This document shows positions 1 to 10,984 of a DNA stretch of 64,000 bases, piece by piece (the stretch's first letter is position 1; each line of letters begins with the position of its first letter). This DNA is from Gracilaria gracilis (Eukaryota > Rhodophyta > Florideophyceae > Gracilariales > Gracilariaceae). Location: the NCBI GenBank assembly GCA_030374805.1, contig JARGSG010000074.1, forward strand, positions 248,001 to 312,000, in the 5' to 3' direction. The position numbers and the translations under genes are program-made. The notes under the pieces are model-generated. The model was given only the letters and a program-made list of their open reading frames with translations. It was not told where the DNA came from and did not search any database.

Positions 1-135
1 TCTCCAGATGGAGATCAAGAGGGGACGGAGACCGTCACGGTTGAAGAGGACCTCATAGAGCCGGCGCCTGCGCCCGTAAGCCAATCGGGCAGTAAGTTGG
101 GTGGGAAGAAGAAGCTAGTGGCCACTTCGCCGTAG
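1..135 (+). CDS. C-terminal end of an antisense ORF of element A (partial)
   Basis: An open frame runs from the window edge to a TAG at 133-135, about 44 codons. It is rich in Asp/Glu, then Pro, and ends in a basic GKKK segment. It lies on the strand opposite to element A's gag-pol and converges on the chromodomain end of pol. Element C has a long antisense ORF in the same relative place, so this is read as the tail of the equivalent gene. The tails share no obvious sequence similarity. The assignment rests on position and strand only, because the rest lies outside the window. Confidence 0.4.
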   Translation, partial: SPDGDQEGTETVTVEEDLIEPAPAPVSQSGSKLGGKKKLVATSP

Positions 136-549
136 CCTGGGACCGCCTCGGCGTTCCAGCCGACGGAGACCGGTTTGGGCTCGCATGGTGGTTCCGCTGC
201 GGGCCGTGTTACCTCTCTGTGGGTTACTCGTGGGCGGGGTATTACGAAGCCCGGTTGGAAGAAGACTACTTAGTTGACTGTGCGTGCTTGTAGTTTTTTT
301 CTCCTAAGTAAACTTGTGATTGTTTTTGATGACCTGTGGGCCAATAGCATGTCGTCTTGCGTGTGCGGTTGTCGAAAAAGGCGGCGTTTTGGAAAAATCG
401 AAAAGTAATTGACCAATAGGCGTACTTTGGTGGCGTTTTGCTGCCCAATGATAACGTAGTGGCGGCGCCTTTTGGTGTCCCGTGACGGTTCACCGCTTGC
501 AAGCCAGTACGTACGATCTCGGATCTCCGATCCACCCCTTTGCCCCTCC

Positions 550-1181
550 TTAAGATGTCGCCGCTACCGAAGGGTTTCGGCGACGCCAAAAGCGTGCGAT
601 GAAGTGTTGGGGGATTTGTTCCGGCGGTTCGAAAGTATCCTGATCAGTGCGGTATCCGTGCCATCGTACGCGGTATTCTTGTCCTTCCGGGGTGTCGCGA
701 TGGTCGAAGACGCGTTCTACCACGCTCGGAACTGTTCCGGGTGGTGGGGTAGGGTGGCTGTCGACGGGTTCGTCCGCATACGGTCCTTCAAGGTCGGCAG
801 CAGCGGTGCCTCGTGTCCGTTCGGATTTAACCGATGTGGTTATTGGCCGCGCGGTTGGGGCTTTTGTCACTCTGTCAATACTGACGGTGTTATGAATACC
901 GTCTTGGTTCAGAGTGACAGTAGCGTCCGTTGCAGACACAACCCTAAACGGGCTAACCGTCTTCGTTAATAGCTTCCGATACGTACGTTCCTGATCCGTA
1001 AGGTCCTCCTCCGTGTTCTTGTAGTCCGGTTGGTCAACGAGCACTTCTTCTGCAGAGTAGAGCTCGGTGTGTACCGTACGGACTTATCGAAGTTCTCTTT
1101 ATAGCGCTGTTGGACGCGGTTCAACTTAGTCCGAGCGGTCTGCAGCATGGCCTGTAGGAGCTTGAGCGTGTTGCATTTCAA
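550..1181 (-). pseudogene. Element A integrase tail and chromodomain
   Basis: Two overlapping frames (966-1181 and 550-1044) encode the end of a Ty3 integrase. The first has the basic region before the chromodomain (QQRYKENFDKSV), matching QKRYKEDYDRKV in element C. The second carries an SH3-like stretch (SPFRVV...VTLNQDG) and then a chromodomain (VERVFDHRDTPEGQEYRVRW, HGY, FEPPEQIP). Chromodomains at integrase C-termini are known in chromoviruses to steer integration toward particular chromatin. At least two frameshifts separate this from the catalytic core at 1178-2266. Confidence 0.85.
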
Positions 1182-2266
1182 CCGAGCGGCTGTAGGCTGT
1201 GTAGGCGTCTTGGGTCCAATGACGTACTGGGCTCATCGAGAAAAACGCTCGGTGGCTTACGCGTCAGCGCAACGTCGAACGGTGTGTTACCGAGAGATCG
1301 ATAGATCTGTAAGTTGTAACCGTACGTAAGAGGATGCACATACGCGTGCCAAGTGTTCTGATGATCCGCTACGTAGTGGCGTAACCTCTCCACGAGTGTT
1401 TTGTTAAACCGTTCGGTCTGACAATTCGTTTGCGGATGGTACGCGGTCGTTAGTACGTGTTTGGTTCCCAAAGCGGTACATACAGTCTCGAAGAACTTAG
1501 AGACAAATTGAGTCCCGTTATCGGTCAGCAAGTAGTTGGGAATTCCGTACGGATAAACCCAGTTCTCCAGGAAGGCCTTCGCCTTTGCAGGAGCTATGAT
1601 TCACCGCATAGGGATAGAACGTGCTATCTTACTAAACCGATCGGTAATAACCAGTATGTACTGGTAGCCGTTTACGGACTTCGTGAATGAACCGACGATG
1701 TCCATCGCGACGAATTCCAGCGGACCGGCGGCGGGAACAACTTCAACAGCCTCTGCGACTTGAAGTGTGTTCCCTTCGTCACCGGGGCATGTGCGACAGT
1801 CTCGTACGGTCTGGAATACATCATTGGCCATATGCGGCCAGTAGAAGTCTCGACGGGGACTTTCATATATCCGATTGGAGCCCGGATGGCCGACCAGACG
1901 GGGGTAGTGTGCCAAGTAGAGGACGCGTGGCCGCAGTGATGCAGGTACGACCTTCTGGATGGCACCGTCCAATGGGGCTCTGCGCACTATAAGTCCGTTT
2001 CCGTCAATGTCGAACAGAGTGACACCGTTGCCGATGTCTTTCCGTACGGACCCACAGAAAGGGTCATCTGCTTGAGCTCGTACCAGCTCTTCGACCGTGA
2101 CCGGAACGATATTGGTTTCCCCCGAGGTGACAGCGAGCACCTCGGGAATGCCAGCAGATTTCCGTTCGGGCGTTGGCCAGTCGACGCAAACGTCACTGTA
2201 CTCATCACCGTCAACGGTAATTTTGGTGATGAGGAATCCATCGTCCGTACGGTCATTCACTAGCAA
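1178..2266 (-). pseudogene. Element A integrase (zinc-binding and catalytic core)
   Basis: The frame 1601-2266 has the H-H-C-C zinc region (HYPRLVGHPGSNRIY, YWPHMANDVF, CRTCPG) and the first catalytic Asp in FVAMDIVGSF. After an in-frame TGA, 1178-1531 carries the second Asp (LLTDNGTQF in context) and the catalytic Glu region (AYHPQTNCQTERFNKTLVE). The usual NGK/NGQ tripeptide before the Glu is NCQ here. All of it lies in one frame broken by stops, so decay is mainly by point mutation up to about 1181, where a frameshift begins. Confidence 0.9.
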
Positions 2267-2278
2267 ACAAGAGACCTC

Positions 2279-3735
2279 TTAGTCCAATGGGGCACCGTCT
2301 TCGCCGTCCGTCTGGATCCGAGAAAGGGCATCAGCCGCTTGGTGCTTGATACCCAAGTGGTGGACGACATCAAAGTCGTACTCCATGAGACGCAAACGCC
2401 ACCTCGCCAGTCGTCCTGAAGCGTCCGCAAGGTTCAGTGTCCACCTCAAGGAGTGTTGATCCGTTCGTACTGTGAACCTCTGACCTTCCAGGTACGGACG
2501 GAGGTGCAGTATGGCCCAGACGACCGCAATGCATTTCCGGTCGGTAGTTGAGTATTGCCGTTCGGTCTTGGATAGAGAGCGGCTCCAGTAACCGATTGGT
2601 AATAACCCCCCGTCCAGTTGCTTCTGTAGTAGGGTGCATTGTACCTGTCGGTCGCATGCATCCGTATCCAGAAAGTACGGATACCCTTGACGGGGAATGG
2701 CCAAAATGGGCGGCCGTTTCAGTATCTGACATAGCTCGTCAAAGGCTTCGTATTCCGTATCGGTCAACGTCTCGAACTTCGTGGGTTGCCCCTTTTCCAA
2801 CTTGCGATTCAATGTCGCCGCAATTCGGGCGAAGTTTGGGACGAACCGGCGGAGTACGTTACAGAGCCCCAAGAACAATCGGAGATCCATTTGGGTCGTA
2901 GGCGGTTTAGCCTGCTTGACAGCGTTTTTTGTCTTGAGAGACACTTGAAGCTTTCCCGGTCGGATTACGTGACCTAGATAGTCCACCGTGCCACTGAAAA
3001 AGTAGCACTTGTCCAGTCTGAGAGTAACACCAGCCGAACGGAGCATATGCAGTATGGTCCGCACATGGTCATAATGCTCTTCAACCGTCCGGGAATAGAT
3101 AATTACGTCATCAACATACACCAGTGCGTACTGCCACTTCACTCGTGAAAGGATGATATCGAGAGCACGCTAGAAAGTGGCCGGTGCGTTCTTGAGTCCG
3201 AACGGCATTCTCCGATAACGGTATAGTCCCATGTACGACGTGGAAGTCGTTTTTTCTCGGTCGGCTTCGTCCATTTCGGTCTCCCAATAACCATTGTTGG
3301 CGTCCAAAGTGGAGAATATTTGTGCATCACCTAGAGAGTCGATGCATTCGTCCATTCGGGGTAGTGGATACGTGTCCCGTACGGTCGTAGCGTTCAGCCG
3401 GCGGTAGTCGACGCAGAAGCGAAGGCTTCCGTCTTTCTTGAGCGCAAATACGACCAGGCTGGCCCATTCTGCCGATGAGGGTTCTATAACACCAGCAGCG
3501 AGCTGCTTTGTCACTTTCTTGCGTTCGAGTTCTCTCCGAGCGGATCCGGCACGGTACGGCATCTGAAATATGAGCTTAGTGTCTGGTTCCAGATGGATGC
3601 GGTGCTTCGCTGCCGCAATCGTTCCGAGATGGCCGTCCTACATGTCCGCAAACGTCCGAAGTAACTCAATGACTTCATCCCGTTCGGAAGCATACTCAGG
3701 ACTGATCTGTACCTTGCTAGGCCAATCGTACTCAT
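2279..3735 (-). pseudogene. Element A reverse transcriptase and RNase H
   Basis: The RT fingers and palm lie in 3170-3562 (LRFCVDYRRLNATTVRDTYP, FSTLDANNGYW, MPFGLKNAPATF). The catalytic YVDD follows in 2279-3142 (ALVYVDDVIIYSRT), then the RT connection and RNase H (FLDTDACDRQVQCTL, YSTTDRKCIAVVWA, TDQHSLRW). The two halves share a frame and are separated only by a TAG at 3170-3172, which aligns with the Gln of APATFQRAL in element C. A second TAG near 3638-3640 aligns with a Trp of element C. Both fit C-to-T decay on one strand or the other. Confidence 0.92.
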
Positions 3736-4065
3736 CTTTCCGTACGGTTTCTTGCTCCTGTTCGGTATCCTATTTTTCCGGTTCGGAATTACTGTCCGAA
3801 ATCGGAATTTGTTCCCCCTCCTTAGACTCGTCGCTCCGCGACAATGGTTGCGGAGTAATGAGCGCTACAGGAGATGAAAGGGTAAGTCCGATAATGGTGT
3901 TCTTGTGTAGTCGAACCGAGCGGTCAGAAAAGTTCGCTACACGAACGAGAAAGGGTACGTCCGGTGGGAGCTCCATAACTCCACCCGCAAGAAGTGTTAG
4001 TTCGAGCGTCGATCCCGTACGGTGATGAGACTGTATAAAGACCACGCCGGACGTTTTGGTGGTGA

Positions 4066-4599
4066 CTAAGACATTCGTTTCCGACATTGGAGGTAGAACA
4101 ACCGGGCGGGCAACGTGTATCTTACTATATGGGGTTTCCCGTTCGGGTTCTGGTTCTGGCGCGGAAGGTGCATTTGGTCCGTAGGCGGAAGACTGTATAG
4201 ATACCGGTTTGGAGTGACGTAGGAGTATTGTCCGTTCGGTGGTAGTATTTCCAAGACGTAGTTTTCAATAAAAGAAGTACCGAGTAGTACGCTGGTGGAG
4301 AGGTTACAAACCACCAGGAACTGTACTCGTACGTTGAAATCACCGATTCGGACTATAAGCGGGAGAACTCCCACAACGTCCATTCGGTTCTTCGACACGT
4401 CCGTAATTCGGGGTCTTACGTCCGGTCGGAGTTTTGAGCGCCAATTTAGAGGGAGATGGCGTTCGTGAACCAGACAAGGTCCTGCTCCGGTATCAATAAC
4501 TCCCGTTAACGGATACATCAGTGCCGTATTGAGGCCAACCGACACGTGCACCTTGTAGTTCGCGCTAGAAAACAGGACCGTTTCGGCTTCTATATCCAT
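4066..4599 (-). pseudogene. Element A aspartic protease region
   Basis: The retroviral-type protease signature DTGAGPCLVHERHLP is present, preceded by hydrophobic strands and followed by LLGTSFIENYVLEILPP, the second psi-loop region. Element C has the equivalent DTGAGPNVL and ILGTNFIDKHVKAILP. Downstream, 3770-4087 holds the linker before RT in another frame. The catalytic Asp is intact, but the linker is split from RT by frameshifts and stops. Confidence 0.85.
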
Positions 4600-4865
4600 A
4601 TCGGTCAGATCGCATGTCAGAACAGGGGACTCCCCTCGGATGGAGCCCGTTCGATCTGTCTCTGACGGGGTGAGGCTAGGCCTCTGTGGAGGAGGCGATG
4701 CCTCTAAGCTTCCTCCCGGTCGTTTTCCCAGTCAAGAGCAAGCTACTCGACCAGCATAGTGGCCTGTTTCGGTCGTGGTGAGTACGGCTGGCGAGGCTGT
4801 CCGCCCTGGCGATATCCGGTGTTTTCCCTTGGGGTTTCAGGTTTCCGACCGGTCTGGTAGGCATT

Positions 4866-7112
4866 TTAATAGCCTTCCTCGCAGCGTTGCTGATAATTCG
4901 CCTCCCGTATGGCCAATAGCTTCTGTTTTAGGTCCGGTGGGAGCAACTGACAACAGTTGGGCTCCCGTGAGAGGCAAATCTGACACAGTCTAACTGCTGC
5001 CTGCCCCTGGGTTTGTTGCACCCGAGAGCTGGGGGGACTAGGGTAAGATTGAAGGGAATGCGCAGGCGTTGAAGCTGAGGGCGTGGTGGGAGGGGAGGGC
5101 ATTGAGGACGCGCGGGATAACGCGAGGACATGTTCCTCGTCTTCTTCCTATACGGAATAGATCGATCCCGACGGGGGATCGATACTATGAACCTTCCGGG
5201 TGGTACGAGAGGACTGTTTCCGAGCGCTTGGCTTTTGAGTATCGACCCGAACGGAATGTCGACGTGAGGCACGATGGGTGTCTCCGTACGATTCGGCGTA
5301 ATGGGCAAGTGCGTCATATCCGATATTGGGATGCGAGGTGAGGTGATTCCTCGTCTTTGACCGTATGGTGGAAAGGAGTCCTTCGACGAAAATCCCCTTC
5401 AAAATTCCGATCGGTGAAAACGTCTCTACAGCGGAGCGCTTTCGTCCAGAGTTTCTGGGCGATTCCATTTCGGACATGCCAGACGCTTGGCGGTAGAGGG
5501 TGACCTCTGCGGCCGCGTCAGCAATGATCTCATCAGTTGCGTACGTGGTCAACAGGAAGTGGACTACCTCTTCGTACGTGTGGAGAGACTCATCCCGAGT
5601 ACGGTCGACAGCGCCAGACTCATCTTCAAGTCGTGACTGAACCAGAGCGTCCGCCGGTCCGGTCAGGTAAAGTTGGAAACACCAGAGGGCTGCCCCCTTA
5701 GTGACGCTTTTATGGTTGCAAGCGGTTTTAAACCGCTGCAAGAAATTGAGAAAAGATATCGGATCTGTCTTGAAAAAAGAATAACCCTTCATCTGGAAAT
5801 TCAATTTCTTTTGGTAGCGCGCAATCTTGGGCGCCACCCGCGAATTGTACGTTTGGCTGCTCCTGCGCAATTTGTACGTACGGTAGTCCACCACTTCTGC
5901 GAACTTCTCGTTCAAGGGCCTGATGCCTTTCAGCATCAACCTCTCCGAACGGGAACGATACGGAACGGACTTCCCCCTCCATCGAGGGCTGCGGGAGTTT
6001 CGGTCGACTTCCGAATCCGTGCGGTCGTCATCCGGCGATGACTCCGAATATTTCGAGTCCGTTCTGGCTGATCGTCGCCTTCTCTGACGGCGGCGATCTT
6101 TCCGTTTACGGGGCGCGTCTTCCGAATCGGAACTTCCGCTCCGTCTACTGCCCCTGCGGCGGCGATTCCTCCTCTCGTCGGAGGAATATCCTAAGCTTCC
6201 GTTCGGCTCGTCCTGCGGGTTGACTGGTGGGAGGTACACTCCGGTCGGACCCTTCGTCGGGCCCTTCTCCAGTTTCGGTCGGTGGTGCCTCTCGCTGCTA
6301 GCGGGTGCATTGTCCGTACGGTCAATAAAGGGTTTGGGTGGGTGGTTCGGTAGCTCAGCTACCAGTGCGACCATTATACTGTTCAGAGCCGATGTTGCTG
6401 GTTCCGAACGGTCTGTCTTCAGGATATTACTGACCATGTCGAGTACAATTGGTGGAATATCCTGGTGCAGAAGCGCCGGGATTCGGTCCTTGAGGTACGT
6501 CTCCACGGTCATGGGGACGTGGACCTCAATTTCCGTTCGGAGACTCTGCAGGGCGTAGGTAGCGATCCCTGCCCAGAGCTCCCGTGCGGTAGTTCGTTCG
6601 GTAAAGAGTGGCGTCTCGGGGCCAGCTTCGCCCTGCGGCGTCTTCCCCGTTCCGGGAAAGGGGGCGAGAGCAGTCGTATCGTCTTCGTTCCGTGCGGACT
6701 TTGACCTGCTAGATGCGGAATAATCCCGGAGAATCCGTTGGGGCTCATCTGAAGAGGTGACGTAGGCCGTCGCGTTACTTTGGGTGCTCCGGCGGCCAAC
6801 CGAAGCGGCATCCTAAGCGGCTCGAATTGCCACCGGTATGGACTTTGCGCAGTCTTTTTCGACCAAAGACCCTTCACCCATTTCTTCGTGCGGACGATGA
6901 CTCATACTGTACGCATCGGTTCCACGATCGGTTCTGCGATCAGTCTGATTTGCATTATCACTACCCAGCCTACACACGTGTCCAATTTGTAAGCTGTGCC
7001 AACCCGTCCGGCGTTCGATCATCAAATCGTACACATGGCGGTGCCCCTGCACCAACCCACCGTGCACTACCCCTTTGTACGTGAACGGCCAATCGTATAC
7101 ACCGCGCACCAA
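4866..7112 (-). pseudogene. Element A gag
   Basis: Gag is spread over 6813-7112, 5148-6811 and 4866-5102. The longest piece has a highly charged Arg/Ser/Asp block (RRNRRRRGSRRSGSSDSEDA), then a capsid-like core (YQKKLNFQMKGYSFFKTDPI, FLNFLQRFKTACN, GAALWCFQLYLTG). The same order occurs in element C gag. The C-terminal zinc-knuckle position reads CQICLSREPNCC: it lacks the His and is two residues shorter than the intact CX2CX4HX4C of element C. An in-frame TAG at 6812-6814 and later frameshifts show it is dead. Confidence 0.8.
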
Positions 7113-7303
7113 CTCGGGCCCACTATACTATAGAACGAAGTAAGTCCCTGGCAGCATCTGTGCAGAAAGAGCTCAAAATTTCAGCCACTTTGATACCTCT
7201 TTGCCACATTAGACTTAACTGAGATTTCTGGACAACTATCCTTGCTTTCAGTGCATCCGGGGAAGCTGAAGCGGTCGCTTACACACATGTTCCCCACAAC
7301 TCC

Positions 7304-8762
7304 GTGAGCCTTCCGAGACTTGCAGCACATCCGCCTGCCTCAGAAGCGCAAACTGGTAGCTACGTGTCTCAGTTCGTCAAAAGACATGATTTGAAAACTG
7401 CCTTTGTCCATAAATGGAGTAGACCTCAACAAATCAATGGCTTAGAGGCCCACACCGCAGTAATGGATGTCGACTGGGCGACCTCTTTCAAAGTTACAGG
7501 GCATCGCATAGTTATGCTTTCTGATTCAATGGTAACCATCGGTGCCTTCCGCAAGAGTCGTTCATTCACTGATTCTTGTGTTTGCCTTGTAGAAAATACG
7601 CGGATTTTTGTCTTGCACATGACCTGGAAGTTCTTTTCGTGCACTACTCTTGTGAACTAAGCCCCGCCGACGGTCTCTCACGTTCAACACCGTTGGTGGG
7701 GCATCTTTGAGTCACAGACACGCACGCTCACGCTCGCTTTGGAGACCGTCCGTTAATGGCTTTCAAGCACCGCAAGAGCCAGATGAAGGTTGGAACAGCT
7801 CTCCGTGTTCTAGACCAATCCTTTGAGGCCCAATGGAGAACATCCATGAAACATCGATCTCGCTCCTTCGAGGGGAACACGAAGAGGTGGTTGAGCACTG
7901 CATCTAATCCTGAAGGGTTCTCACTACCATATTGCAAGTTCTTTGCTCGCCACCCTCTCATTGCCGCCACCCTTTCCACAAAAACCAGAACCGCGTATTT
8001 CATGGCGTATGAGCCGTTTAGAAGTACCATCCAACGCACTCCAGCTAACGCATAGGAATTGAATGATTCCTTCGTGGACTATATTGAAGAGGCATACCAG
8101 GATAATTCAGTGGCGGAAAATCGCCAAACGATGAGCTACATTATTGTCTACCTCTGTGTAGCCAGACCCTCCCTCCAAATGAGTTTTGGTTTATCTCGTT
8201 GGGCAATATCTGGATGGTGTGCACTGAAGCCCCCTCAGTCTGCACTTCTTTTGACCAGAACGCTTATGTTGGCCTTTTCTTCATTCTTTTTTGCACGAGG
8301 CCACTCTCCAGCAGTCGTGGCTTTCTACGTGCAGTGGGCAACTTATATGCGGGCTTTCGAGGGGATCTCCCAATGCCTACAGGAAATAGCTTTTCCCAAA
8401 GGTGTCAGAATAAAACATGGTGGTCCTGGCACAGGCGGCGTTAACATTGAACACGCTAAAACGGGACCAACTCAATTTACCCCAATTCACGATGACGCTG
8501 TAATCAGCTTGCTACGCGCACATTTGGAAGTACTTCCTTCGCTACCTGGTACTAAGTTGTTTGATATGTCATATTCTACGTACAAAACTCTTTTGAAACC
8601 CGTAGCCTCGTATTTCGGATTAGATGCCGACAGGTTCACCACACATTCGGCAAGGATTGGCATTCCTCTTTCAGATAATATGGCAGGACAATCAGCGGAA
8701 AAATTGCTCTAACCGGAAGCCAGAAGTCTTTTACATCATTGCAGAGATATTTTAGCAATTGA
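7304..8762 (+). pseudogene. DIRS/Ngaro-type RNase H plus tyrosine recombinase remnant
   Basis: The first part (7304-7690) reads as the RNase H end of a tyrosine-recombinase retrotransposon (INGLEAHTAVMDVDW, GHRIVMLSDSMVTIGAFRKS, closing LSPADGLSR). From 7756 it becomes a tyrosine recombinase: the helix YMRAFEGIS around the first catalytic Arg, then HAKTGPTQF with the beta-hairpin Lys, then THSARIG with the HxxR motif. An in-frame TAG sits at 8053-8055. The catalytic Tyr motif (KSFTSLQRYF, 8724-8753) is in the -1 frame after a TAA at 8710. The reverse transcriptase is missing. Element A ends just upstream. Confidence 0.8.
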
Positions 8763-9098
8763 AGAGCTGGATTAATTCAGACTAAGACTGCATCCTTCAC
8801 TCAGAAACGGATTCAGCTGCATGAAGATCGATCCAGCCGTATCTTTAAAGAAATTCAAGATTACCTTGGTAAATGATGGTTGGTTACAGAGCGGTATCTT
8901 ACTCAAGCAAGATATTCGGGTGATAAGACGAAGGGCAACTATCGTTTGCGCGAGCGACCCGCGCACCGGCGACATAATCTCCGATCGCGTGGCATTTCGC
9001 ATAGGGCGCCCGTTTTCTGACGAAAAAACTGGGCTGCTTGTGATTGCAGACTTTAAGCAACTTTGAACATAATTAACCCTTTTGAAACGAAAACCTTA
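8763..9098. other. Tail of the tyrosine-recombinase element, no clear gene
   Basis: An 81-codon plus-strand frame at 8821-9066 starts with ATG and lacks any recognisable motif. The rest is AT-rich. It is probably the 3' untranslated part of the DIRS-like element. Confidence 0.3.
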
Positions 9099-9410
9099 TT
9101 TCTACTACAGTGGACATCGGCTTTGAATTTCATTGGGTAAAGGCACAAACGATTGGTTGCCAGTTTGACATGTGTTGAATTTGCTCATGTCTACTATAGT
9201 AGACATAAGCATCCTTTATGCACAAGTTACGTAACAAGACTCATATTGCACCGTGATTGGCTGTTACTCAATCGTGGGGCCATTGAGTAGACACACCGAT
9301 CTTTAAATGAATAGTAGTAGTTTCAATAAATTCGAAGTATCTCCCAACCCCCTACTTCAAGATTTCCTGCAATTTAATTGGCTCTCTCTTATGTCTACTA
9401 CAGTAGACTT
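9099..9410. repeat. Three copies of a TGTCTACTA-AGTAGACA palindrome
   Basis: A perfect 20-bp palindrome (half site ATGTCTACTA) lies at 9187-9206. Imperfect copies lie at 9099-9118 and 9391-9410. Spacing is 88 and 204 bp. They sit in the non-coding tail behind the tyrosine recombinase remnant. They could be recombinase or terminal-repeat sites, but that is inference. Confidence 0.7.
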
Positions 9411-9454
9411 AAGAACTTTTACATTAGAAAAAGATAAAGTTCAGAGAAGGCCAA

Positions 9455-9961
9455 AAACTCTCCTACTTCTGGCAATTGAATGAAGTGGAATGATAGACTA
9501 GCCGAATGTAATGGTTTATTGGAACGTTTAGTACCGTGACGTTACTCTCTGATTCCATTTTGGAATTCACAGCGGTTATTCTTTAGTTTGCAGATCAGAT
9601 TTGAAGGTCGTATCTGATATGATTTACTTCGGGTGTCAATATCTTCTCGGTAGTCACTGTTTTCTACTGCACTTAGTGGGTGGCTGTCGGCCACCTACGA
9701 CTTTTCATTGGGAGTACAACCTATCGTTGCTTCTGCACGCATTCGGGATTTGGATTGTGCAAAATCTGTTCATATACTCCGATACCGTCAACTGCTGCAT
9801 CGTAATCCCTCCTGGCATCGCGCCTCATTCACGGACGCAGAATCTCAGTCGTATGTTCTTTCACCCGCCCCCCGCTTTCCTAGTACGATATGTAGCATAT
9901 CAGATAATTCCTTTCTTTATTTTTATAAAATCTCCTAGTTCTGGCAAGTGAATGAAGTGGG
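9455..9961 (+). repeat. Imperfect direct repeat pair of about 35 bp
   Basis: The sequence around 9455-9490 (CTCCTACTTCTGGCAATTGA and following) recurs at about 9926-9961 with a few changes, in the same orientation. The separation is about 470 bp. Ngaro/DIRS elements end in split direct repeats, so this pair may be part of such an end. Confidence 0.5.
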
Positions 9962-10984
9962 ATAAAAACTCTTATTGAGCTTTGTACGCATTCTAGAATA
10001 TTGTATTTAGAATCAAAGATAGAGTAGTTTTGGAAAGCCTGCGTTGCGATGCAAGCGTTTCCTTCGCTACACGTGGGTAATTGCTACGCATCGAGCTTAG
10101 TCGTCGAGCGACACCGACTCCCTCTTTCGCAAATGTCCTGTTTGCGTCCCACGTGAGCGCTGTTGAAACATAAAGCGAACTAAAGAACAGAACTAAAAAC
10201 AGTATGACCAGAGAGAAAGAAAAAAGATCGGGAGTATGGGGTCAAAAACACGGGTTGAACGACCAACTGAACGCCAAACACAAAGAAGACAACAACCTGA
10301 CAACCAAGGACCAGAGAAAACCACAAATGGCAAATCACGAAGCGGTAGATGAAATAACCGGTAGACGACAAGACGGTTTAATGGCGACAAGAAAGTTTTG
10401 CAGAAACAAAGATTTGGAATCTTATAGCCTCTACATAAGTTGCTGCCTGGCAAGGCTGAACCAGAATTCGAAAGCTAGGCACCAACTCTATCCTTACCAA
10501 TTCGAATTCTGCAACCTACGCAGACGCTCCCAACTCCAACAAAACGGCCATCTCCTGTAACCCAATCATTCTCAACCAAACGTCATTAGTACATAAGCTA
10601 ATGTAATGCTACTGGCAGCTCCAAATAAGTCAGCGTCTCATTTCCCCTTTGTACTTTGTGTGCTCTGTCACAGCCCGTTTGGAACGTTCAACTGAACTGG
10701 TCTAGCCGTTTATGCTGCCCAAAGGAGGAGCACAACGTCTCGCACCAGATAGTTCCACTGGAGTGTTTCAGTTTCTTCATAACTATATTTCCGCGAATGC
10801 CTGCAATGCGCCATATATACAGTATTGCGTAGCTTCGCTATATATGAACAGGGCAAAACGGCAGAATTTGGGCAAAAGGAGGAGAATATTGCGAGCAACC
10901 AATCTAACGGCAAGTTTAGAACTTAATCGCTCAACGCTATAAACGCTTTCGTTCGCCCTATGCTTCAATGAGACGGACTATTTT
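9962..10984. other. Non-coding interval
   Basis: No gene is recognised. A 118-codon plus-strand frame (10204-10560) is Lys/Gln/Asn-rich, without motifs or homologous copies in the window. The interval separates the DIRS-like remnant from the 3' end of element B. Confidence 0.4.

Larger units (their letters stand above)
817..6697. repeat. Dispersed CCGNNCGG dyads in element A
   Basis: About 36 perfect CCG-N2-CGG sites were counted by eye. Starts include 817, 1074, 1131, 1182, 1409, 1545, 1637, 2042, 2162, 2245, 2537, 2558, 2956, 3034, 3198, 3377, 3536, 3680, 3740, 3916, 4015, 4102, 4139, 4232, 4422, 5247, 5407, 5945, 6017, 6199, 6241, 6314, 6404, 6533, 6582 and 6690. The commonest cores are CCGTTCGG/CCGAACGG (14) and CCGTACGG (8). 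A six-base match in 5.9 kb is expected about 1.4 times. Confidence 0.9.
1..7112 (-). mobile_element. Degenerate Ty3/gypsy retrotransposon with chromodomain (element A)
   Basis: Read on the minus strand, the order is gag, protease, reverse transcriptase, RNase H, integrase, chromodomain, as in Ty3/gypsy chromoviruses. The pol protein is clearly related to element C at 21859-33366. Many stops and frameshifts interrupt it, so it is not autonomous. The 3' LTR would lie left of the window, and no 5' LTR could be delimited because no second copy is present; the right limit is approximate. The element carries about 36 copies of CCGNNCGG between 817 and 6697. Confidence 0.9.

Noticed and set aside
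9601-9951. 116-codon hydrophobic plus-strand frame
   Set aside because: It begins at a TTG, lies in repeat-bearing non-coding sequence and overlaps another frame of similar quality.
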